Shown: positions 1 through 6,038 of the stretch, piece by piece
Layout: each line of letters opens with the position of its first letter
Numbering within the stretch: the first letter of the stretch is position 1
DNA from: JAOZMY01 sp964577975
GTDB lineage: Bacteria; Desulfobacterota; S145-22
NCBI GenBank assembly: GCA_964577975.1
Contig: CAZOBB010000132.1
Span: forward strand, 1-14,477
Direction of reading: 5' to 3'
DNA length: 14,477 nucleotides
Notes under the pieces: model-generated
Seen by the model: the letters and a program-made list of their open reading frames with translations, nothing else
Database searches by the model: none
Told to the model about the DNA's origin: nothing
Position numbers and translations under genes: made by a program

Positions 1-1
1 C

Positions 2-739
2 GCAGAAGGGCTGTATAAAATGCCGGAGATTCTCCGAGAGGTGCATCCGGGAAATTTGACGATTTACAAGGGACAGGTAACGGGACCTGTCAGTATGGGT
101 CTGACTGTCACGGATGAAAGCAGAAAGGCAATTATCTATAATGAAATGGCAGAAGATGTTGTTGTTAAAATGGTGAAACTGAAGGCGGCATGGCAGGAAG
201 CCCGTATGCGGGAAACAGTCCAGGCTGACAGGTATCTCATGTTTTTTGATGAACCCTATATGGTTTCATTTGGTTCTGCTTATCTGAATATGGACAGAGA
301 ACAGGTTATCGGATACCTGGATGAGTGTTTTGAGGGAGTGACCTGCATGACAGGTGTTCACTGCTGCGGCAATACCGACTGGTCCGTCATCCTGGATACC
401 ACGGTGGACGTGGTCAACTTCGACGCCTACGAATTCGGGGTGGGCTTGACGCTCTACGACACCCATCTGAGGAAATTTCTCGACCGGGGCGGGATCCTGG
501 CCTGGGGGATCGTGCCCACGAGCGAGGCCGTCAAGAAAGAGGATTACAAGTCCTTGACGGTTCGCCTGGAGGATCTATTAAAGAGGCTTGAAGAGAAAGG
601 TTTCGACAAAAAGGAAGTGCTTCGCCAGTCCATGATTACCCCGAGCTGCGGTACGGGATCCTTGACCGTCGATCTGGCGGAGGAGATATTTACCAAGACG
701 GTGGAGGTCTCGAAGCACCTCCAGGATCTGTATTTCTAG
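2..739 (+). CDS. MetE C-terminal/UroD-like methyltransferase, 5' end cut by window
   Basis: This is the C-terminal part of a cobalamin-independent methionine synthase-like (UroD/MetE superfamily) protein, a TIM barrel that transfers a methyl group to or from a zinc-bound thiol. The frame is open to the window edge, and the residues before the ATG at base 20 continue the family pattern, so that ATG is probably internal. Visible signatures are GQVTGP near the start, the zinc-ligand HXC motif in GVHCCGNTDW (His codon at 359, Cys at 365), a YE pair in FDAYEFG, and the last zinc-ligand Cys in TPSCGTGS (codon at 647). The MetE N-terminal domain cannot be seen. Such short MetE-like proteins are common in anaerobes and are often not true methionine synthases, so the methyl donor and acceptor are unknown. 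Base composition and codon use change abruptly near base 360: the first half is AT-richer. It is probably not co-transcribed functionally with the AOR gene 106 bases downstream. Confidence 0.8.
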   Translation, partial: AEGLYKMPEILREVHPGNLTIYKGQVTGPVSMGLTVTDESRKAIIYNEMAEDVVVKMVKLKAAWQEARMRETVQADRYLMFFDEPYMVSFGSAYLNMDREQVIGYLDECFEGVTCMTGVHCCGNTDWSVILDTTVDVVNFDAYEFGVGLTLYDTHLRKFLDRGGILAWGIVPTSEAVKKEDYKSLTVRLEDLLKRLEEKGFDKKEVLRQSMITPSCGTGSLTVDLAEEIFTKTVEVSKHLQDLYF

Positions 740-796
740 CCTCTTTCGGGAGAGGGGGGTAGATCTTTCACCCGCTTCCGGCCGAGGCGGACCGCT

Positions 797-826
797 TTGA
801 CAGCCCGTCAAGATACCTGGTATGTA
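797..826 (+). promoter_or_regulatory. possible sigma70-type promoter overlapping an inverted repeat, upstream of the first AOR gene
   Basis: The gap between the methyltransferase and AOR genes holds a perfect TTGACA at 797-802 and a TGN-TATGTA extended -10-like box at 818-826, with an 18-base spacer. TTGAC AGCCC GTCAA (797-811) is also a perfect 5-base inverted repeat overlapping the -35 box, so it could be an operator. The predicted start of transcription would fall at about 833, on or next to the ribosome binding site, giving a very short leader. That weakens the call. Nothing else promoter-like stands out in this gap. Confidence 0.3.
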
Positions 827-832
827 TCAGTT

Positions 833-840
833 AAGGAGGA
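833..840 (+). promoter_or_regulatory. ribosome binding site that fixes the AOR start at 846
   Basis: AAGGAGGA lies five bases before the ATG at 846. An in-frame ATG at 822 lies upstream of this site and has no Shine-Dalgarno of its own. The downstream ATG is therefore the likely start and shortens the protein by eight residues. Confidence 0.75.
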
Positions 841-845
841 TTCGT

Positions 846-2720
846 ATGGAAAACCGCTTGAAAGTCCTTTTCGTTGATGGGGCCTCATCCTTCTACCGGG
901 TCAGCCGCTTCAAGCTGGGGGAGTTTTTCGGCCCCGTGGACCTGGGCCTGTTCCTCGCCGGCAAGTACAACAGCCTGAACGTCGGCACGGGGGTGCTGGC
1001 GGGGTCCATCTTCCCGGGTTCCAACCGCCTCATCTTCACGGGATTTTCCCCTTGCTGGGGAGGGTTTTTCATCTCCTCCATGGGCGGGGCCGGCCTGGTC
1101 TTCGACAACCTGGGGATCAACATGCTTTCCATCGTCGGCAAGGCCCCGACCCCGTCCGTCCTCTATCTCAACCGGAAGTACGGAGAGGAAATCGAGGTGG
1201 AGGTGGCCCCCGTCGATGTCCGGAAGGTCTGGAACGAGGGGCGGGGCGGCATCTACTCCCTGATGGACCACGTCTTTGCCATGTTCGGGGACCGATACGA
1301 AACGGACCCGAGGATCCTCGTCACGGGCCCCGCGGCGGCGGCCACGGATATCGGAGCCATCTGTTCGGCGCCGATCCAGAAGGGGACACTCACGCCCGTG
1401 GACACGTGGGCGGGGCGGGGCGGCCTCGGCTCGAAGCTCTTCCGGGATCACGGGATCGTCGCCGTCATCTACGGCGGAACCTTCATCGACGAAGACTTCC
1501 GTGACCGGCGGGTGGCCGACCAGTGGTTCGTGGAGAAATACCACATGAAGCTGTCCGCCAAGGACATGGAGGCGACGAAAAAGTATCGTTTCGATCCGAA
1601 ATTCGATACCGGCGGGACGTTCGGCGTGAACTTCGCCACCCTGGGCGGACGGATGTTCTCCTTCAACTACCAGAGCATCTACATGGACGAAAGCGAACGC
1701 CTCGAGATCCACGAGAAGTTTGTCCTGAATCACTATCTCAAGCAGTTCAACGAGGAGACCATCAAGCCCAAGAACCAGAAGACCTGCGGAGAACCGTGCA
1801 TCGCCCTCTGCAAGAAGATGCACGGGATCTACAAGAAGGACTACGAGCCCTATCAGACCATGGGACCCCTGTCCGGGATCTTCGACCAGCGGGCCGCCGA
1901 GAAACTGAACCACCACGCCGACAGGTACGGCTTCGACGCCATCTCCGTGGGCGGTGTCCTTGCCTGGCTGATGGAGTGCCTGTCCAAGGGATATGTGAAA
2001 CCGGACGAGGTGGGGGTGAAAAAGGCCCCGGTTTTTTCCGTGGAGGATTTCGACGTGGTGGCCTCCTCCATGCACAACGCCGGGGTGGGGGTAGCCCTTC
2101 TGGATTCCATCATCGCCCGCCGCGGCCTCCTCGATCTGAGCGAGGGGGCGCGTCAGCTCGCCCGGCGCCTGTCGCGGGAGAGGGGGAGGGAGATCATCGA
2201 CGCCTTCGTCTTTACCGCCTTCGCGCGGAGAGGCTGGATGGTTCCCAACCAGTACTGGACCCCCGGGGTGCTCGCCCCCATGGTGATCATGGGCAAGTAT
2301 TACATGTATTACGGGCAGGACTTCTATCCCCCACGGGAGCTGGGGAGGAAATGCGCGGAGCGGTTGATGGGAGAGTTGATCCTGGACAACCTGGGCGTCT
2401 GCCGGTTCCACCGGAGCTGGGCGGAGGAGATGATGCCGGAGATCATGGATTCCCTCTACGGATTGAAGAGGGAATATCTGGAGAACAACCGCATCACGGC
2501 GAGCCGGATCAACAGCCGGAACTCCTCCGTCTTCTGGGAATCGCAGCGGAACATCGACCTTGTCACCTCGTTTCTGGAGAGGAAACACCTCCTGGAGGGA
2601 AACAACGATCCCGAGCTTGTCCGGTGGATAGAGTTCTTCAAGAAGGACAGGATCGAGGCGGCCATCGCTTTCTGGTACGAGATGCACAAGGGGATTCAAG
2701 AGAGGTTGAGAGAGTTTTAA
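846..2720 (+). CDS. aldehyde:ferredoxin oxidoreductase family protein, CX3CX3C type
   Basis: This is a 624-residue member of the tungsten- or molybdenum-pterin AOR family, which oxidises aldehydes to acids with ferredoxin, or runs in reverse, in the cytoplasm. The length fits the family (about 600-650). The cluster motif is Cys314-X3-Cys318-X3-Cys322 (CGEPCIALC), with the distal ligand at Cys519 in LGVCRFHRSW. Canonical AORs have CX2CX3C, so this protein is one residue longer here. The CGEPC and CRFH surroundings recall, from memory, the glyceraldehyde-3-phosphate oxidoreductase (GOR)-like branch. The start at 846 is chosen from the AAGGAGGA site at 833. The DJ-1-family gene begins 23 bases after the stop, so the two are probably co-transcribed. 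No ferredoxin or pterin-cofactor gene is in the window, so the electron partner is unknown. The family call is secure; the substrate is not known. Confidence 0.9.
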   Translation: MENRLKVLFVDGASSFYRVSRFKLGEFFGPVDLGLFLAGKYNSLNVGTGVLAGSIFPGSNRLIFTGFSPCWGGFFISSMGGAGLVFDNLGINMLSIVGKAPTPSVLYLNRKYGEEIEVEVAPVDVRKVWNEGRGGIYSLMDHVFAMFGDRYETDPRILVTGPAAAATDIGAICSAPIQKGTLTPVDTWAGRGGLGSKLFRDHGIVAVIYGGTFIDEDFRDRRVADQWFVEKYHMKLSAKDMEATKKYRFDPKFDTGGTFGVNFATLGGRMFSFNYQSIYMDESERLEIHEKFVLNHYLKQFNEETIKPKNQKTCGEPCIALCKKMHGIYKKDYEPYQTMGPLSGIFDQRAAEKLNHHADRYGFDAISVGGVLAWLMECLSKGYVKPDEVGVKKAPVFSVEDFDVVASSMHNAGVGVALLDSIIARRGLLDLSEGARQLARRLSRERGREIIDAFVFTAFARRGWMVPNQYWTPGVLAPMVIMGKYYMYYGQDFYPPRELGRKCAERLMGELILDNLGVCRFHRSWAEEMMPEIMDSLYGLKREYLENNRITASRINSRNSSVFWESQRNIDLVTSFLERKHLLEGNNDPELVRWIEFFKKDRIEAAIAFWYEMHKGIQERLREF

Positions 2721-2743
2721 CCTCAACATGAAAGGAGGCAGTC

Positions 2744-3331
2744 ATGTCACAAAAGAAGATCTTGATGTTCGTGGGAGATTTCGTGGAAGACTACGAGGCC
2801 ATGGTGCCCTTCCAGATGCTCACGATGGCGGGGTATCAGGTGGACGCCGTGTGTCCCGACAAGAAGGCGGGGGACACGGTCAAGACCGCCATCCACGACT
2901 TCGAGGGGGACCAGACCTACACGGAAAAGGTGGGGCATAACTTCATGATCACCGCCGATTTCGACAGCGTGAGCGTGGACGACTATGCCGGCCTGGTCAT
3001 CCCCGGCGGACGGGCCCCGGAATACCTGCGCCTGACCCCCCGGGTCCTCGACATCACCCGGGAGTTCTTCCAGGCGAACAAGCCGGTGGCGGCCATCTGC
3101 CACGGCCCCCAGATCCTCGCGGCGGCCGGGGTCTTGAAGGGACGGGAATGTTGCGCCTACCCCGCGGTCGGGCCCGACATCGAAAGCGCGGGCGGAAAGT
3201 GGATCCCCAACAACGAGACCTTCTCCAACGCCCACGTGGACGGCAATCTCGTCAGCGCCCCCGCCTGGCCGGCCCACCCGGAGTGGATTCGGAAATTCCT
3301 TGAGGCCTTAGGCGCGAAAATCGAGGTGTAA
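2744..3331 (+). CDS. DJ-1/PfpI family protein (possible glyoxalase III-like)
   Basis: A 195-residue single-domain protein of the DJ-1/ThiJ/PfpI superfamily. The nucleophile elbow is AICHGP with Cys119 and His120. An acidic residue at Glu15 (GDFVEDYE) matches the position of the conserved glutamate of the family, and PGGRAPEYLR (88-97) is the usual second signature. The stretch HDFEGDQTYTEKVGHNF (51-67) and the AWPAHPEW segment near the C-terminus recall, from memory, the plant DJ-1D type proteins, which act on methylglyoxal and glyoxal. AAAGGAGG stands six bases before the ATG. It lies 23 bases behind the AOR gene, so a shared role in detoxifying or handling reactive aldehydes is plausible. 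Alternatives are a PfpI-like stress chaperone or an amidase. The family is certain; the reaction is inferred. Confidence 0.88.
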   Translation: MSQKKILMFVGDFVEDYEAMVPFQMLTMAGYQVDAVCPDKKAGDTVKTAIHDFEGDQTYTEKVGHNFMITADFDSVSVDDYAGLVIPGGRAPEYLRLTPRVLDITREFFQANKPVAAICHGPQILAAAGVLKGRECCAYPAVGPDIESAGGKWIPNNETFSNAHVDGNLVSAPAWPAHPEWIRKFLEALGAKIEV

Positions 3332-3342
3332 CGAACTCGCCG

Positions 3343-3374
3343 GTAACGGGGATCCCGGGACAGGACGGCGTTAC
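3343..3374. other. inverted repeat between convergent genes
   Basis: The 39-base gap between the two convergent operons contains GTAACG at 3343-3348 and its exact complement CGTTAC at 3369-3374. The second arm includes the stop codon of the minus-strand AOR. The 20-base loop holds the small palindrome GGGATCCC. It could act as a terminator for both directions, but there is no T-tract on either side and the loop is long, so this is only a weak candidate. Confidence 0.25.
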
Positions 3375-5218
3375 AGGAATTCTTCCAACCCGAACGTACG
3401 CATCGTTTCAACCGTTGGTGCGCCTGTCTCGGGATCCCATCCCATCCCCTTGTAATAGGATTTCTGCAGCGTCTCCCAGGAAGCTTCCATCTTCTTTCCG
3501 GCGGCGGGACCGTCTTTGGGAACGGAACCGTAGCGGGGGGAGGGACGCTCCAGGGAAGGGGTCAACCCGCATTGGATGTTGTACCACCGCATGAGGTGGA
3601 CGAAACGTTTTCCCGTGAAGGTCGCTTTCTTGACGTCGATTTCCCAGCCGGTCAAGGCCGAAAGGGCCGTGCAGACCTCTTCCGGGGCCTCGTTGGTACA
3701 GAAACGGCAGGTGCCGATGGCGTCTTCGAACTGACGCCAACCGTTTATCCGGGCCAGGATCTCCACGATGGTTTCCGCATGGAAGAAGTCGTTCAGAGGC
3801 GGTGCGAGGACGCGCGGGTAGCGGCTTCCGAAGGAGGCCTCGATCGTTCCCGTATTGGAAAAGCACGTGTCTAACAGCTCAATCCAGCGGGCCCGGTGGT
3901 CGTGCCCCCGGGGGGAACCGCCCTTGAGGGTGTAGACGCCGAGGGACGCGGCCCTTTCACCCCCTTGCTCGGAAGCCTCTTTGACTCCCTGGGAGAGGAG
4001 GTTTCCCATGTCTCCCCGACGGTGGGCGATGGCGCCGATGAGACGCGCGATCCCTTCCGTGTCCCCCCAGCCCTTCGGGAGTTCTTCGGAAGGGCCGAAA
4101 AGGCCCCGCTCCAGACATTCGAGCGCCCAGGAAATGGTCCATCCCGTTTCCGTGGCGTTGAGGCCGAGATCGTCCGTCAGGTGAGACAGGTAGATTACCT
4201 CGGAAGGTTCGAAGACGCCCAGGTTCGACCCCAGGGTCGCCAGGCATTCATATTCGGGTTCTTCCACCTCCTTCCCTTGCAAAGGGCCGTGTTCCATTTT
4301 GATCCAGGCGTTGTGCGCGATGGGGCAGCGATGGCATGTTTTCGGCCGGTGGGAGAAGTGGGTACGGATATACGTGCCGTCTAGCCGCTCAATCCCTTCC
4401 GCTTCGTTCGTTTGATAGTTTTTTACGGGAAGTTCCCCTTTTTTATAGGCGGGGATGACGAGGCCGGCCGTCCCGTAGTCGTGAAGAAGCCCGTTGAGAT
4501 AATTTCTGGCCCTCTCTTTGACGGTCCTGACGGCGGCTTTCCATTTCTGCGGGTATTTGGGGGAGAATCTTCTGTCCCCCTTGACGACGGCGATGGCCTT
4601 AACGCGTTTGCTCCCCAGGACCGCGCCGATCCCGTTGTGGGCGGCCACATGCCCCTCGTCTCCCACAACGGAGGCGAAGCGGACGGAGTTTTCGCCGGCC
4701 GGCCCGATGCAGTAGACGCTGGCTTCTCGGGGGGAGCAGCCCAGCTCCTCGAGAATGGCGCGTTCCGTGGCGAAGGTGCCTTTTCCCCATAGATGAGCCG
4801 CGGGACGGATTTTTACGCTTCCGTCTTTGATGAGGATGTAGACGGGCTCCCCGGAGACTCCCTCCAGGATTACGCCGTCGAACCCCGCGGTCTTCAGGGT
4901 CGCGCCCAGGTAGCCGTTGGCCTGGGCGGAACCTGTAAAGCGGGTCATGGGACTTTTCGTCACCCAGCAGCTCGTCCCCGATCCGGGCAGAGAGGTTCCG
5001 GCAAGGGGGCCGGTAAAGAGGTAGACGTTGTTCTGCGGGGAGAACGGATCGGCGTCGGGAGGGATTTCCTTGGCGAGAAAGTACATGGCGAGCCCTACGC
5101 CGCCGATAAAACGACTTAAAAGGTTCTCGTCGAGGGCTTCCAGCGTCCAACTTCTGCGAGGGAGGTTGATACGGGCGAGGACTCCCGTGTATCCCTCAAT
5201 AAAACGATCCGCCGCCAT
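3371..5218 (-). CDS. aldehyde:ferredoxin oxidoreductase family protein with CX2CX3H cluster motif
   Basis: A 615-residue canonical-length AOR-family protein, a different branch from the plus-strand copy. The N-terminal domain has typical features: FIGGVGLAMY, FTGPLAGTSLPGSG, GYLGATLK and GFDGVILEG. The proximal cluster motif is Cys295-X2-Cys298-X3-His302 (CHRCPIAH): His takes the place of the usual third cysteine. I checked the codons (TGC, TGC, CAC). Distally there are two cysteines, Cys504 and Cys507 (GTCRFC). The gene is the last in the minus-strand operon. Its ATG lies inside the 3' end of the aroE-like gene (23-base overlap), and GGAGTGG just upstream is the likely ribosome site. The context suggests it oxidises an aldehyde formed by the ThDP enzyme, or reduces an acid or activated ring intermediate. 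The AOR family also includes BamB of benzoyl-CoA reductase, so the substrate should not be assumed to be a simple aldehyde. Confidence 0.9.
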   Translation of the reverse strand: MAADRFIEGYTGVLARINLPRRSWTLEALDENLLSRFIGGVGLAMYFLAKEIPPDADPFSPQNNVYLFTGPLAGTSLPGSGTSCWVTKSPMTRFTGSAQANGYLGATLKTAGFDGVILEGVSGEPVYILIKDGSVKIRPAAHLWGKGTFATERAILEELGCSPREASVYCIGPAGENSVRFASVVGDEGHVAAHNGIGAVLGSKRVKAIAVVKGDRRFSPKYPQKWKAAVRTVKERARNYLNGLLHDYGTAGLVIPAYKKGELPVKNYQTNEAEGIERLDGTYIRTHFSHRPKTCHRCPIAHNAWIKMEHGPLQGKEVEEPEYECLATLGSNLGVFEPSEVIYLSHLTDDLGLNATETGWTISWALECLERGLFGPSEELPKGWGDTEGIARLIGAIAHRRGDMGNLLSQGVKEASEQGGERAASLGVYTLKGGSPRGHDHRARWIELLDTCFSNTGTIEASFGSRYPRVLAPPLNDFFHAETIVEILARINGWRQFEDAIGTCRFCTNEAPEEVCTALSALTGWEIDVKKATFTGKRFVHLMRWYNIQCGLTPSLERPSPRYGSVPKDGPAAGKKMEASWETLQKSYYKGMGWDPETGAPTVETMRTFGLEEFL

Positions 5219-6038
5219 TGGTCCACTCCAGAAGAGTTTTCTTTATCGTTTCCTCCGGGGCATCGCGCCCCGTCCAGAACTTGAAAGAATCTGCGCCTTG
5301 GGCGATGAGCCATTCCGTCCCCGGAATTGTCGTGCAGCCGAGCTCTTCTGCGGCACGCAGAAAGCGCGTTTGTACCGGCGAATAGACGGCATCCATGACG
5401 ACGAGATCCCCGCGGAGCAGCGAAATCGGAATGGGAGTTGCCGATACGTCCGGGGACATGCCGACGGGGGTGCAATTGATGACGGCGACCGTGTCCCGGG
5501 AGATGGAAAGCGTTTCGAGCGGGTAAAAGGGGCAGCCAAGATCTTCGCTGAGTTCGACGGCCAGGTGAATGTCGCCTTTCCGGTTGAAGACGACGGGCCT
5601 GGCCCCGATGGACTTGAGCGCGATGGTGACGGCCCGGGCGGCGCCGCCGGCGCCTATGATCGCGACGGGTTTGCCCTCCCATTGAAACCCTCTCCTTCGG
5701 AAAAGCCGTATCAGGCCGCTGACGTCGGTATTCGTTCCGATGAGGCGGTTTTCCTTTCTCATGACGGTGTTGACGGCACCCGCAAGCCTGGCCGTTTCCG
5801 TGATTTCGTCCAGGAAAGGGAGAACCTCGTGTTTCCACGGAATGGTTATGTTGACGCCCTCGATGTGGAGCCCCCTGATCCCTTCCATCGCCCCGGAGAG
5901 ATCCGTTACATCGAAAACGACGTAGACGGCGTTGATTCCGAGTTCCCGGAAAGCCGTGTTTTGAATCAAGGGGCTCAGGCTGTGGGCCACCGGGTGGCCC
6001 ACCAGCCCGTAAACCTTTGTTTCTCCGTCGATCTTCAT
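5196..6038 (-). CDS. aroE: shikimate dehydrogenase-like protein (AroE family)
   Basis: A 280-residue protein of the shikimate/quinate dehydrogenase family, which interconverts 3-dehydroshikimate and shikimate, or 3-dehydroquinate and quinate. Family residues are present: Ser20 and Ser22 in HSLSP, catalytic Lys69 in NITIPWK, Asn90 in GAVNT, catalytic Asp105 in GTNTD, the dinucleotide loop GAGGAAR (129-135), the DAVYSP tyrosine, and a late Gln in WLIAQGADSF. Arg153 in FNRK after the second strand of the Rossmann fold suggests NADP. One oddity is Gln26-Asn27 where HN is usual after SP. The start ATG shares one base with the stop of the ThDP gene (TGATG), so it is translationally coupled. The gene sits with a transporter, regulator and CoA-transferase rather than other aro genes, so a catabolic role or an altered substrate is likely. 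Confidence 0.88.
   Translation of the reverse strand: MKIDGETKVYGLVGHPVAHSLSPLIQNTAFRELGINAVYVVFDVTDLSGAMEGIRGLHIEGVNITIPWKHEVLPFLDEITETARLAGAVNTVMRKENRLIGTNTDVSGLIRLFRRRGFQWEGKPVAIIGAGGAARAVTIALKSIGARPVVFNRKGDIHLAVELSEDLGCPFYPLETLSISRDTVAVINCTPVGMSPDVSATPIPISLLRGDLVVMDAVYSPVQTRFLRAAEELGCTTIPGTEWLIAQGADSFKFWTGRDAPEETIKKTLLEWTNGGGSFY

Noticed and set aside
740..755. Hairpin CCTCTTTCGGGAGAGG after the MetE-like gene as a terminator
   Set aside because: The stem is only five to six base pairs with a four-base loop and is followed by a G run, not a T run, so an intrinsic terminator is not supported.
885..2729. 614-codon open frame antisense to the plus-strand AOR gene
   Set aside because: It mirrors the AOR gene's GC-rich third positions, has a Pro/Gly/Val/His-rich composition with no recognisable domain, and lacks a ribosome site. 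The AOR frame explains the stretch.
1523..2731. 402-codon plus-strand frame overlapping the AOR gene
   Set aside because: It is Arg/Gly-rich, without domains, and lies wholly within a convincing AOR coding frame.
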